From Clostridiales bacterium Firm_11 (GTDB lineage: Bacteria > Bacillota > Clostridia > Christensenellales > Aristaeellaceae), in the NCBI GenBank assembly GCA_001604105.1, contig LVAQ01000021.1, positions 1 to 64,000 of the forward strand: a stretch of 64,000 nucleotides of DNA, in the 5' to 3' direction. Positions 26,971 through 36,078 of the stretch are shown piece by piece. Under the pieces are notes generated by a model. That model saw only the letters and a list, made by a program, of their open reading frames with translations, did no database searches and had not been told where the DNA came from. Position 1 is the first letter of the stretch. Each line of letters starts with the position of its first letter. The translations under genes were made by a program, and so were the position numbers.

Positions 26971-27858
26971 TTATGCCTTGAGCGTTTGGTGCAGAAAGTC
27001 CATGGTTTTTTTCATGCCGTCATAAACCGCTTCATCGGTCGATTCAAAGATGGTGACCACCTCAAGGTATTGCACGATATCATCCAGCCCGGCCTTGGCG
27101 GTTGCCTGCCCGATTAGCTCCGGCGTTATGATGCCGCTCTTCGTAAAATCCCAATGCCGATCCAGCATACCATCGGTCTGCTGCAGATGAATCGAGCCGA
27201 TGTAGGGCTTGCATTTGCGAAACCAAAGATGGATATCCGCCTCATTGCCCAGCAAGGGTTGGTATAGCGCGTGCCCCCAATCGATGAGCAGCTTCACGGG
27301 GATATCGGTGCCCCGCAAATCTTCCATCAGCCTAACGCTCGCATCCGGGCTGTGCGGGAACTCCGTCATCAGCGGCGTTGCTTCAATATGGATTTCCGCA
27401 AGCCCCTTTTGCCTGCCGTAGGCCGCAAGCGCGCCCACAGCGTCCAGCATGCTTTGATACCGTTCTTCCCGCCGCCGCGGATCATTCGCATCCGCATGCG
27501 ACATCCCGCCAACCGGCGTTCCCATTACCTTTGCGCCCATTCTGACCGTCAAATCAATCGCCCGCCGGAAGAACGCCATCGATATCTCGCGCTGTATCGC
27601 AAGCGGGGCAAGCAGCTGCGGATAGGTATAAGAAGCAAGCCCGCCGAAGGTCGCATCGATCACGAGGCCTTCTTTTTCAAAACTGCTCCGGTATAGATCA
27701 ATCAGCGGGTCACGCTTATCTTCCGGCCACCAGGGGTCAATCAAATCCCAGGTAAACTGGATATGCTTTACCCCGAAATCATGGGCACACATGCGCGCAA
27801 GCACATCGGGTTCCATCCATCGTTTGACCGCGAAAGACAGGTTTAAGCCTAATTCCAT
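26971..27858 (-). CDS. EryC-like TIM-barrel epimerase (likely erythrulose-1-phosphate 3-epimerase)
   Basis: A 295-residue AP endonuclease/xylose isomerase-like TIM barrel. Candidate metal ligands are the Glu in EIHIEATP, Asp/His in LLIDWGHAL, His in IGSIHLQQTD and Glu in QYLEVVT. The pattern QFTWDLIDPWWP, then MGTPVGG, then EATPLMTEFPHS resembles, from memory, Brucella EryC, which interconverts D- and L-erythrulose-1-phosphate. That step would link a kinase giving D-erythrulose-1-phosphate to the EryH-like isomerase. Strong GGGAGGG before the ATG. Confidence 0.78.
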   Translation of the reverse strand: MELGLNLSFAVKRWMEPDVLARMCAHDFGVKHIQFTWDLIDPWWPEDKRDPLIDLYRSSFEKEGLVIDATFGGLASYTYPQLLAPLAIQREISMAFFRRAIDLTVRMGAKVMGTPVGGMSHADANDPRRREERYQSMLDAVGALAAYGRQKGLAEIHIEATPLMTEFPHSPDASVRLMEDLRGTDIPVKLLIDWGHALYQPLLGNEADIHLWFRKCKPYIGSIHLQQTDGMLDRHWDFTKSGIITPELIGQATAKAGLDDIVQYLEVVTIFESTDEAVYDGMKKTMDFLHQTLKA

Positions 27859-27881
27859 GTTCTTTCCCTCCCGTAGCGCCC

Positions 27882-28865
27882 TTACCCCAGCTTTTTCTGC
27901 TTCTTTTCGGAAATGATCGTCGACAGAGAGCTAAAGGAAATGGCAAGCACAATCACAATGCCGCTGACGGCGGACTGCCAGTACACGCTAACCCCAAGCA
28001 GCACAATCACGTTTGAGATAACGCTGATGATGGCCGCGCCAACCAGCGCGCCCGCGGGATTGCCTGTGCCGCCCGTGAGCGCCACCCCGCCGATCACCGC
28101 TGATGCGATGGACATCATCGGCCACTTTTCCCCAATGGTGGATTGTGAGGAACCCAGCCTTGCCACATAGAGTATGCCGGCCAGCGCGCAGATCATGCCG
28201 ACGATCGCGTAAATCATCACCCTGATTTTATCGACTTTGATACCCAAGATGCTTGCCGCTTCCCGATTGTTGCCGATGGCATAGATGTATCGGCCTGTCT
28301 TTGTTTTTTTCGTGAGGAATAGAACCAGCAGCAGCACGCCCAGCGTAAAGAGGAACGGGATGGGAATAGGCCCGATATTGCCTTTCCCCAGCGAATAGAT
28401 GGATTCCGGAATCTGCGTGATGGCCTTTCCCTTGGTCAGCACTAGGTTGATCCCGCCATATACGCTGGACATACCAATGGTTGCCACCATGGAGTTGAGC
28501 CGCAGTTTGGTAATCAATAAACCGTTGATAAGCCCGAACACAAGCCCGAGAATCAACGCGATTCCCAGCGATAAAAACGGGTCCACGCCGCCATTGACCA
28601 TCAGCATGCCCGCCAGGATGCCGCACAGGGAGGCAATTTTGCCCACCGAAAGGTCAAGTTCGCCAACCAGCAGCAGCAGGGATTGCGCAATGCCGATCAT
28701 GCCCACAAAAGCCAAATCCCGTATCAGGGATTGCAAATTGTACATATCCAGGAAATAGGGAGATATGAACCCGGCGATGACCACCATCACAAACAGGATC
28801 AAGGTAATCGCGGTCAACGTGCTTCTGCGCAGCGTGGCTAAACCCTTCTTCTTCGTATTAATCAT
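27882..28865 (-). CDS. ribose-type (CUT2) ABC importer permease, RbsC-like
   Basis: A 327-residue membrane protein of the BPD_transp_2 family. About eight to ten hydrophobic segments; a GNNREAASILGIKVDKIR loop and the GGTGNPAGALVGA motif are typical of RbsC/XylH-type permeases. The ATG at 28865 overlaps the ATPase stop codon by eight bases and has GGGAG upstream. It probably forms a homodimer that imports a ketotetrose or a related small polyol. Confidence 0.92.
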   Translation of the reverse strand: MINTKKKGLATLRRSTLTAITLILFVMVVIAGFISPYFLDMYNLQSLIRDLAFVGMIGIAQSLLLLVGELDLSVGKIASLCGILAGMLMVNGGVDPFLSLGIALILGLVFGLINGLLITKLRLNSMVATIGMSSVYGGINLVLTKGKAITQIPESIYSLGKGNIGPIPIPFLFTLGVLLLVLFLTKKTKTGRYIYAIGNNREAASILGIKVDKIRVMIYAIVGMICALAGILYVARLGSSQSTIGEKWPMMSIASAVIGGVALTGGTGNPAGALVGAAIISVISNVIVLLGVSVYWQSAVSGIVIVLAISFSSLSTIISEKKQKKLG

Positions 28866-30366
28866 GTGCGTAACTCCCTTTGCTGTCAGCTTGGACCCCA
28901 ATAATCGCGCTCAATATGCGTTCCTTTTTCTCCCCGCAAGCAAACTCGCCGTAGATTTCTCCATGATACAAAGCGATAATGCGGTTGGCGCACTTCATCA
29001 CTTCTTCCATCTCCGAGGAAATCAGGATGATGCCAATCCCCTTTTCTTCCGCGAGTTTCTTCATCAAGCGATAGATTTCCGCCTTGGTTCCCACATCAAT
29101 GCCCTTGGTTGGCTCGTCAAAGACCAACACCTGCGGGTCACAGCTCATGGATCGCCCAATGATAACCTTCTGCTGGTTACCGCCGCTTAAGAACTGGATT
29201 TTCTTTTCGGCATCAGGCGTTTTGATATTGTAAGCGCTGATCACTGCCTCGGTAAGCGCGCTTTCCCGTTTTCTGGATATCGAAAAATACCGGGTCAGTT
29301 TTGATAACGATGGAATGGTTATATTCTCCCGAACACTGAGCATCGGCAGAATGCCCATTTTCTTACGATCTTCCGGCAAATAAATGAAACCGTGCCGTAC
29401 CGAGTAATTGGTTTCGCCCAGCTTAAAGGGTTTGCCGTTTAACTTAACGCTGCCGCCATACGCAGGTAGATACCCAAATATTGCTTGCATCAATTCGCTG
29501 CGGCCAGCGCCCACCAATCCGGTAAAGCCGAGGATTTCGCCTTTGCGAAGCTTGAAGCTTACATCCGTAAAGCAGGCGCCCGTAACATGGTTGACCTCAA
29601 GCAGTACTTCATCCGTCACTTTTTCTGAGTAAAACGTCTCGTCCTGATTCATGGCGCGACCCGTCATTTTAGTAATGACCCAGGCCAAATCCACGTTGGG
29701 CATCCGCTCATGGGCTACCCGTTTGCCATTTCGAAATACCGTGATCACTTCGCCCAATTCGAATATCTCTTCCAGTTTATGTGATATGAACACGATTGCT
29801 TTGTTCGTCGCTTTAATTTTACGGATGATATCAAACAGCAGCACTGTATCCTCGGTCGTCAGGCTTGTGGTTGGCTCGTCAAGCATCAGGATTTGGTAAT
29901 CCTGGCACACCGTTGCCCGCACAATCTGGATCAGCTGCTGCGCTGATACGGGTATATCCCTGACCAGCATTTCCGGCTCAACGTTGATAGCAAAATCCTT
30001 GAGCAGCGGCAGCGCGCGCTGGTTGAGTTCCTTTTGGTTGATAAGCCCGTTTACGCCCGTCTTTTCATACGGCAGAAAAAGGTTCTCGGCCACCGTCATA
30101 TGGCCAAACAGATTGATTTCCTGCGGTACATAGGCAACCCTGCGAAACAAGGATCGCTCTTTGCCCGCGTCTTTTCCGTTGATGGTGATTTCACCTGCAT
30201 CAGGCTTATAAACGCCAGTCAGGCACTTGATCAACGTGCTTTTGCCCGCGCCGTTTTCCCCAATGATGCAATGGATCTCACCACTGTAAATTGAAATGTC
30301 CACATCATCCAAAGCCACCACGCCGGGGAACAGCTTTGTGATTTTCTTTGCTTCCAGTACTTTCAC
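28858..30366 (-). CDS. ribose-type (CUT2) ABC importer ATPase, RbsA-like
   Basis: A 502-residue tandem ABC protein. The first half has GENGAGKST (Walker A), VSAQQLIQ (signature) and LMLDEPTTSL (Walker B). The second half has the usual altered Walker A GLVGAGRSE, signature LSGGNQQK and VFDEPTKGID. The GTG at 30366 follows AAGGAGA; the longer frame starting at 30411 runs into the hairpin. It energises the RbsC-like permease and is the only intact ABC ATPase in the window. Its second half shows what the degenerate paralogue at 34389-35813 has lost. Confidence 0.93.
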   Translation of the reverse strand: MKVLEAKKITKLFPGVVALDDVDISIYSGEIHCIIGENGAGKSTLIKCLTGVYKPDAGEITINGKDAGKERSLFRRVAYVPQEINLFGHMTVAENLFLPYEKTGVNGLINQKELNQRALPLLKDFAINVEPEMLVRDIPVSAQQLIQIVRATVCQDYQILMLDEPTTSLTTEDTVLLFDIIRKIKATNKAIVFISHKLEEIFELGEVITVFRNGKRVAHERMPNVDLAWVITKMTGRAMNQDETFYSEKVTDEVLLEVNHVTGACFTDVSFKLRKGEILGFTGLVGAGRSELMQAIFGYLPAYGGSVKLNGKPFKLGETNYSVRHGFIYLPEDRKKMGILPMLSVRENITIPSLSKLTRYFSISRKRESALTEAVISAYNIKTPDAEKKIQFLSGGNQQKVIIGRSMSCDPQVLVFDEPTKGIDVGTKAEIYRLMKKLAEEKGIGIILISSEMEEVMKCANRIIALYHGEIYGEFACGEKKERILSAIIGVQADSKGSYAHD

Positions 30367-30384
30367 AGCGGTCTCCTTTTGACA

Positions 30385-30430
30385 AAGAGGGGCCGGTAGT
30401 TTCGCATGCACGATGCTAGCAGCCCCTCTT
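30385..30430 (-). terminator. stem-loop after the ribose-type binding-protein gene
   Basis: AAGAGGGGC (30385-30393) pairs with GCCCCTCTT (30422-30430) around a loop of 28 bases. It lies between the binding-protein stop codon and the ATPase start on the minus strand, so it probably stabilises the upstream mRNA or terminates in part. Confidence 0.6.
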
Positions 30431-30477
30431 CGCCGATACGTTTATAGAACGTTCACCAGTGTGTCAAGCCGTTTGCG

Positions 30478-31449
30478 TCAGTTTTGAACCATGGCGATCC
30501 ATTCGTCGATGTTGGTCTCGTCAATGTAGGCGATGCCCGTATCCACAATCGCGGGAATATCCATCCCCATTGCCGCCTGCCACAGCATCAGCACGGACAT
30601 GGAGCCCTGCATCTGCGGGATGGTGGAAGATGTGGCCGTGATGGTTCCGCTCTTGACATACTCAAGAATCTCAATCAGGTTATCCATCGAAACGAATTTC
30701 ACCTGTCCCGCTTTGCCGGCTTCTTCGATGGCCGCCGCAACGCCGGAACCGCAAGCATCGCAGTTGAGATACCCAACCAGATCAGGGTTGGCGGCCAGCA
30801 CCGCGGCTGCCTGTGATTGCGCTTCTTCGATGTTATCGTTGTCAATGCCGCCTTCAATCACTTCGATATCAGGATACTTTGCCAGCGTATCCAGGTGCGC
30901 CTGATACCGTTCCGCATGGTTGGGCGCAGAGGGGAAGCCCTGCATAACCGCAACCTTGCCTTGGTAGCCAATCAGCGCGGCCAGTTGTTCTGCCGCAAGC
31001 GATGCCTGCTGCGCAAAATCGTTGCCGACGCTCGTCAGTCCCGAGCCCTCCGGCGCGGGTGAATCAAACAGAATCACAGGGATACCACGGGCCTGAATCT
31101 CCTGGATAACCGCTTTGCTGCCTTCATAATCCACGGGATCCAGCGCGATGCCATTGGGCTTGGTTGCCGCGGCCTGTTCCAAAACCGTGTTCTGCTCAAC
31201 AACGTCCGCGTTTTCCGGCGCGCGGTAATCGATGCTGACCTTCACATTCAGCGCTTTGGAAAGCATCTCCGCCTGCAATACGGCGCCTTTGTTCACTTCA
31301 TCAAACCAGGCGTGTACGCATTTGGGTACGATTACGAACGTCAGGTCTTCCCCAAAGGGCGCTTCCTCGGCAACGGCAGTCATCATGGGCATGCAGAAAG
31401 CCATCACGATCATCATTGCAACAAACAGGGACAAAAGTTTCTTCTTCAT
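30478..31449 (-). CDS. RbsB-like periplasmic-type binding protein of the tetrulose importer
   Basis: A 323-residue Peripla_BP_4 protein. The signal peptide ends TAVA-EE; the single cysteine in MAFCMPMM is not in a lipobox. Segments such as GIALDPVDYEGSKAVIQEIQ and IPVILFDSPAP are typical of ribose-binding proteins. GGAGGAG lies before the ATG. First gene of the long minus-strand operon that ends with the RpiB-like isomerase, so its ligand should be the substrate of that pathway. Confidence 0.93.
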   Translation of the reverse strand: MKKKLLSLFVAMMIVMAFCMPMMTAVAEEAPFGEDLTFVIVPKCVHAWFDEVNKGAVLQAEMLSKALNVKVSIDYRAPENADVVEQNTVLEQAAATKPNGIALDPVDYEGSKAVIQEIQARGIPVILFDSPAPEGSGLTSVGNDFAQQASLAAEQLAALIGYQGKVAVMQGFPSAPNHAERYQAHLDTLAKYPDIEVIEGGIDNDNIEEAQSQAAAVLAANPDLVGYLNCDACGSGVAAAIEEAGKAGQVKFVSMDNLIEILEYVKSGTITATSSTIPQMQGSMSVLMLWQAAMGMDIPAIVDTGIAYIDETNIDEWIAMVQN

Positions 31450-31494
31450 GGGCTCCTCCTATGATTTTATTTTGGTCTCCCGGAAAGTAGCTTA

Positions 31495-31524
31495 ATTATA
31501 GGCAGTCAGGCAAACCAACGTCAA
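31495..31524 (-). promoter_or_regulatory. promoter of the tetrulose operon
   Basis: On the minus strand, TTGACG (31524-31519), 18-base spacer, TATAAT (31500-31495), 45 bases before the binding-protein ATG. It faces away from the regulator promoter at 31656. Confidence 0.7.
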
Positions 31525-31655
31525 TGTGAGTGAATCTAGAATATGTATGACAATCTATATAAAACTTCCATATCGTACATCTGATAAGCGCCAAAACCCA
31601 GGCGGCATCTGCCTTCCGGCTTCACCCGCGGGCGGGCGGGCATCCTGACGGTTCA

Positions 31656-31685
31656 TTGTTTTCCTCGCAACATCTATGCTATAAT
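31656..31685 (+). promoter_or_regulatory. promoter of the regulator/pseudo-ABC operon
   Basis: TTGTTT (31656-31661), 18-base spacer, TATAAT (31680-31685), about 60 bases before the GTG start. Divergent from the tetrulose promoter, with about 130 bases between the -35 boxes. Confidence 0.55.
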
Positions 31686-31743
31686 GGCGCAAAGTAGCAA
31701 GAAAATAAGGTTAGTGCTGAAGTGTAATGGGATGTGATGGAAC

Positions 31744-33366
31744 GTGTGCGGCAATACCTATCGGGTTTTGATCGCCGATGATGATTTTCGCATCGGGCAG
31801 TTGATCAATACCCTGATCCAGTGGGACGAGCTTGGCCTTACGTGCGTGAACATCGTCAGTAACGGCAGAGACGCGCTGCAATGTATCAGCGAAGGCGATA
31901 TTGATATCGCGATCACCGATATACAAATGCCCCTGCTAAGCGGATTGGATTTGATCGCTTCCGTTAAGGAAAAGGGGATTAAAACACGGTTCATCGTCAT
32001 CAGCGGCTATAAGGACTTTGAATATGCGCACAGGGCGCTGCAATATGAGGTGTCCTCCTATCTGCTTAAGCCCATCGACGCCGATGAGCTTAACGATACG
32101 CTGCGCAAAATGATTGGGGAGTTGGCTGCGGGCAACCAGTTAGCCTGCCAAAAAGAGAAAATGCAGCAATACGTGACGGCCAGCAAGCAGATTATCAAGC
32201 GCGATCTGCTTCAATCCATCATCGACCAAACGGCTGCCTTATCACCGCCCGAGGTGGAGGCACTGCAGCAGGCCTACCAGCTCAACCTCACGGCAACCGC
32301 CTATTTGGGGCTTGATATCAAGCTGGATTATCTGGATTGGCAGAATATCAGTGAAGAACGCAATAAAATCACCGTTGAAAAGGTCATGGGCATTATCAAC
32401 GATGGTTTCAAAGCGCATGTGCTGGAAAGCCTCGTCTGTGAAAGGCCGCACATGCATGTGTTGTGCCTGCTGATTTTCGCAAGGGAAGACTCCAAAGAAA
32501 TCCGCAACAGCATCAACGGCTTGCTCATTGAGGTGCAGCATTATCTGCTGGGCTTTGAACGCTACCGGGCAACCATTGGCATCGGGGAAGAAGTCGCGCA
32601 TCTGTCCAAGGCGGCGCAATCTCTTCAGGAGGCGCAAAAAGCCATCTATGACCGTGTCCAGGTCGGAACCGAAAGGCTGATCTATTTCCGCGCACGGCAG
32701 CAAGCCTCCATGAGCGCCGCCGATATCAGCGAGCGTTTCAAGGAACGCTTTCAGGCAGCGCTGGTCAGTTGCTCGGCGGAGGAGTTTGAGAGCAGCTTGC
32801 ACGCGTTCTTTGATGCGGTTGAGGCCATTCACGACATCGACAGCATGGAATTATTCTGGACGCTCAAAACGTTGATCAAATGGTTTTTCATGCGGGAAGA
32901 AGCCCGCGGCGAAGCCTCCCTGAAAGAAGAACAGCAGCTCCTCGATTTGATGGAACACTGCAATACCCTTTCCCTGCTGCGGGACATCGTAACACAAAAA
33001 CTGACGCAGCAGGTAAGCCTGCAAATCAAACAGATACAGGAACGTCCCATCAAGCCGATTCGGCAGGCGAAAGAATACATGGCCGAGCATAGCGGCGAGA
33101 AAATCGTGCTGGAAGAAATCGCCGAGCTTGTGGGGCTGAACCCGGTTTACTTCAGCAATCTTTTTAAGAAAGAAACCGGCATGAATTTCAGCGCCTATCT
33201 GATCAATGTTCGAATGGATTCCGCCAAGAAACTGCTCACCAGTACCAACGAAACCATCGCGGCCATCGCGGATCGCATCGGTTATAAGGATGTGCGCTAT
33301 TTCAGCAAATTGTTTACCAAGACCGTTGGAGTCAAGCCGGCCGTATACCGAAGGCTGTACTCCTGA
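31744..33366 (+). CDS. response regulator with AraC DNA-binding domain, YesN type (tetrulose locus)
   Basis: A 540-residue protein starting at GTG. The receiver domain is residues 1-125 with DDD at 12-14, phospho-acceptor D59 (ITDIQMPLLSG) and SYLLKPID. A long middle part (about 140-430) of unknown fold follows, then two helix-turn-helix motifs (IAELVGLNPVYFSNLFKK, IADRIGYKDVRYFSKLF). The next gene starts 12 bases after its stop codon. Its position, divergent from the tetrulose operon, makes that operon the likely target. Confidence 0.92.
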   Translation: MCGNTYRVLIADDDFRIGQLINTLIQWDELGLTCVNIVSNGRDALQCISEGDIDIAITDIQMPLLSGLDLIASVKEKGIKTRFIVISGYKDFEYAHRALQYEVSSYLLKPIDADELNDTLRKMIGELAAGNQLACQKEKMQQYVTASKQIIKRDLLQSIIDQTAALSPPEVEALQQAYQLNLTATAYLGLDIKLDYLDWQNISEERNKITVEKVMGIINDGFKAHVLESLVCERPHMHVLCLLIFAREDSKEIRNSINGLLIEVQHYLLGFERYRATIGIGEEVAHLSKAAQSLQEAQKAIYDRVQVGTERLIYFRARQQASMSAADISERFKERFQAALVSCSAEEFESSLHAFFDAVEAIHDIDSMELFWTLKTLIKWFFMREEARGEASLKEEQQLLDLMEHCNTLSLLRDIVTQKLTQQVSLQIKQIQERPIKPIRQAKEYMAEHSGEKIVLEEIAELVGLNPVYFSNLFKKETGMNFSAYLINVRMDSAKKLLTSTNETIAAIADRIGYKDVRYFSKLFTKTVGVKPAVYRRLYS

Positions 33367-33378
33367 ATGAGGGAGCGT

Positions 33379-34392
33379 ATGACACTGCCGCGCAAAACCA
33401 ATGTCATCATCCTTGCGCAGTTAGCGCTGGCCGCTTGCGTGTTGCTCATATCGCGGGAGCGGTGTTTTACCTTTGCGGAGATTCTCATTTATGGGGGCGC
33501 GCAGGTCTATCTGCTGCTATCGCTATACCTCAAGGTAAGCGCGCCCCTGCGCAGGTTTACGCAACTGCTCAAGCTTTGTTTGAATGAAAACGAATCTTCC
33601 ACCGAGATTCTGGATCACAACGCGGAAAACGTAGTGTTTGGACGTGCCGTACATGATTTGATTACAAAGTGCCTTGCGCAGGTCAATAAAGATAACTATA
33701 CGATCATCCACGATAAACAGGCGGAGCTGGCTGCCCTGCAAAGCCAGATCAACCCGCATTTTCTCTATAACGTGCTGGATTCCATCCGCGGGCAGGCGCT
33801 GATCGATCACAATACCGAAATCGCAAACATGGTCAAAACCCTCGAGGATATTTTCCGCTACAGCATCAGCCGCAAGGGCGAGATGGTTACCTTGCGCGAA
33901 GAGCTGGAGAACGTCAAAAACTACATGGCAATCCAACGATACCGCTTTACCAACCGTTTCTCCCTGGAAATTGTCATCGACGAAGAAGATGAGGTCGCCT
34001 ATGACTTTGTTATCCCCAAACTGATACTGCAGCCGATTGTGGAAAACGCGATTTATCACGGCCTGAACAACAAACTGGAGGGCGGCGTTATCACCATTGA
34101 AGTAAACCGCACCGAAAGCAGTTTGATGCTGATGGTATCCGACAACGGCGAAGGAATCGATTGTGACATGCTGGATAAGCTGAATACGCGCATCAAATCG
34201 TCCGATTCGTATTTCTATGATCGAAAAGAAGGCGGAGATCGCCATTCCGGCATCGCGCTGCCCAACATCAACAAACGCATACAGCTGCTCTTTGGGGATA
34301 AGTATGGCTTGCAGGTATACAGCACGCCCATGCTGGGCACAGATGTTGAAATCCTGCTGCCCATCAACCACGAAAGGTTGACCCGGTTATGA
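33379..34392 (+). CDS. histidine kinase with no extracellular sensor domain
   Basis: About 337 residues. Two hydrophobic segments (about 8-25 and 33-52) are joined by only seven or so residues, so almost nothing is exposed outside. Then come His_kinase with H127 (SQINPHFLYNVLDSI), the N box ENAIYHG and DNGEGID. The ATG at 33379 has GAGGGAG upstream; another ATG at 33367 abuts the previous stop codon. Kinases with this layout (for example BceS) sense through a partner transporter. Its stop codon overlaps the start of the pseudo-ABC gene (ATGA). Confidence 0.88.
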   Translation: MTLPRKTNVIILAQLALAACVLLISRERCFTFAEILIYGGAQVYLLLSLYLKVSAPLRRFTQLLKLCLNENESSTEILDHNAENVVFGRAVHDLITKCLAQVNKDNYTIIHDKQAELAALQSQINPHFLYNVLDSIRGQALIDHNTEIANMVKTLEDIFRYSISRKGEMVTLREELENVKNYMAIQRYRFTNRFSLEIVIDEEDEVAYDFVIPKLILQPIVENAIYHGLNNKLEGGVITIEVNRTESSLMLMVSDNGEGIDCDMLDKLNTRIKSSDSYFYDRKEGGDRHSGIALPNINKRIQLLFGDKYGLQVYSTPMLGTDVEILLPINHERLTRL

Positions 34393-35813
34393 TAACAGAA
34401 ACGCTTCGTGTGCATAACGTGAGGGTAAAACACAGGGATACCTATGTGCTCAAGGATGTTTCGTATTCGTTTGTGGAAGGGGAAAGCGTCGGCTTCTGGG
34501 GGCTTTCCAATTCCGGCAAAGATGCTCTCTTTAACGCAATTTGCGGCATCAGCTGGCCGGATCAGGGGAGCATCTACATCAAAGAACAGTTTATCCCCAA
34601 TGCCGATGTGCTCAAACAGAAGGTTCACCGCATCGCGGCCATCAATTATATGATCAACAATTGGACGGTAGCGGAGTACATCGGGCTGATGAGCGGCAAA
34701 GCAACGGGCTGGCAGCTGAACGGCGCCAGGCTCACGCGCGCCATCAAAGCGTTTCTGGATGAAATCAACATGGGACTCGATCCCCAGCAGAAAATCAAAC
34801 ATCTGTCGGAAATCGAAAAAAGGCTGATGGATCTCGCCAAAGCCTATTATAACCCGCACATACAGGTTTTGATGATCGAAGATGAGTTTGAGGGATGCAC
34901 CGTTGATGACATGAGAAGATTCCGCGCGGTGATGGATGCCCTGGCGCAAGGGCGCATGACCGTGATAATCAATGCCTTTTCGGATACCGTAAACCAGATA
35001 CTGGCGGATGTGTACATCCTGTTTCAGGGCGGTACCATCTTAAAGAAAGTCACCAAGGCGCAGCTAGGCTACAAAGAATACATCGAATCCTATCTTTCCA
35101 CCATGTTCAAGGAAGAAAAACCGCCCACTCAGGCAACCGCCGGAGATCGGTCAGCCGCGGCCGCGGCACAGGAAGCCTATGCGGTAAAGAACCTGCCGCT
35201 GACGAAACTGGAACGGGTCAGTTTATCCTTTGCAAAGTACACAACACAGACCCTGCTTGTGCTGAACAAAAACGAGAAGGAAAGAATCTTCGGGCTGCTA
35301 TCCGGGCGTGTTTATGATAAAACGGTACGCTATTTCATTGAAAACCGACCCTGCCACCTGCGAAGCATTCCGGATTTCATCAAGCATAAAATCGTATCCT
35401 GCGCGCATGTCGGTACGGCAATGGAGCTGATGCCGCGCATGTCTGTCGGCGAAAACATCATTCTCCCCTCCCTGACCAAGATCGATCCCCGTTCGTACCT
35501 GCTGTGGGGCAACAAAATGATGGCCATGCTGGAAAAACAGGCGGCGGATCAGTATCAGGAATCCGCCAAAACCATGCAGGACAGGGGCACGCTAAGCCGC
35601 ATCGTTATCACCTTTGAACGCTGGCTGGTCTATACGCCCACCGTGCTTTTACTGCTGGAACCCTTCATGCAATGCGATGCCTACGGCGTATCCATGATCA
35701 AATCCTATATCAAACAGTTTACGCAAAAGGGAACCGCCGTGGTCATTGTCACATCCTGCGCGGATTACTTGGAGGATGTGACCGATACGCTGGTCAATCT
35801 CGAATACCTTTGA
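34389..35813 (+). CDS. degenerate tandem ABC ATPase (RbsA-like pseudo-ATPase) coupled to a two-component system
   Basis: A 474-residue protein with two ABC halves. In half 1, Walker A is GLSNSGKD (38-45), with Asp where Ser/Thr should bind Mg; the signature is LSEIE (139-143) and Walker B is LMIEDE (161-166). In half 2, no GxxxxGK[ST] exists at 291-305, the LSGGQ region is lost (about 400-409), and Walker B is VLLLLEP with the Asp replaced. Residues 333-362 (MPRMSVGENIILPSL) still resemble the RbsA second half (LPMLSVRENITIPSL). It therefore probably binds rather than hydrolyses ATP. Coupled by ATGA overlap to the sensor-less kinase, it may couple permease state to signalling; this is inference. 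Confidence 0.82.
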   Translation: MITETLRVHNVRVKHRDTYVLKDVSYSFVEGESVGFWGLSNSGKDALFNAICGISWPDQGSIYIKEQFIPNADVLKQKVHRIAAINYMINNWTVAEYIGLMSGKATGWQLNGARLTRAIKAFLDEINMGLDPQQKIKHLSEIEKRLMDLAKAYYNPHIQVLMIEDEFEGCTVDDMRRFRAVMDALAQGRMTVIINAFSDTVNQILADVYILFQGGTILKKVTKAQLGYKEYIESYLSTMFKEEKPPTQATAGDRSAAAAAQEAYAVKNLPLTKLERVSLSFAKYTTQTLLVLNKNEKERIFGLLSGRVYDKTVRYFIENRPCHLRSIPDFIKHKIVSCAHVGTAMELMPRMSVGENIILPSLTKIDPRSYLLWGNKMMAMLEKQAADQYQESAKTMQDRGTLSRIVITFERWLVYTPTVLLLLEPFMQCDAYGVSMIKSYIKQFTQKGTAVVIVTSCADYLEDVTDTLVNLEYL

Positions 35814-36078
35814 CATGGCCGGTTTGCGATAAAGCAACGACCCTCTGCCCATAGGGTTTCCCCCTGTCCATCGGGAAGAGACGCGATACGGCTACGCCGC
35901 TTGCGTCGGTCTGTGATTCATCTTCATTTTTGCGATGGATATCGAATCAGCGCATCAGGTGGCGGGAGGCTATTCATCGCACTATATGATCGCAGAAGAC
36001 CACGCCGTAAACACCCAGCTGTTTCTGCCGTTGTTATGGGTTTGTGTTCTGGTTTTGACGGCTACCCAAACGCCATCG
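35814..36078. other. intergenic stretch between pseudo-ABC and LacI genes
   Basis: About 265 bases between convergent genes. A short hairpin, ACCCT (35841-35845)/AGGGT (35854-35858), is the only structure I see; no gene is supported. Confidence 0.4.

Noticed and set aside
26971-27858. Xylose isomerase or D-apiose isomerase
   Set aside because: The TIM-barrel family is broad, but no xylulokinase or transketolase-type genes are present, and the motif order looks closer to EryC.
34389-35813. Ordinary sugar ABC ATPase
   Set aside because: Both ATP sites lack residues needed for hydrolysis, and no permease gene accompanies it in its operon.
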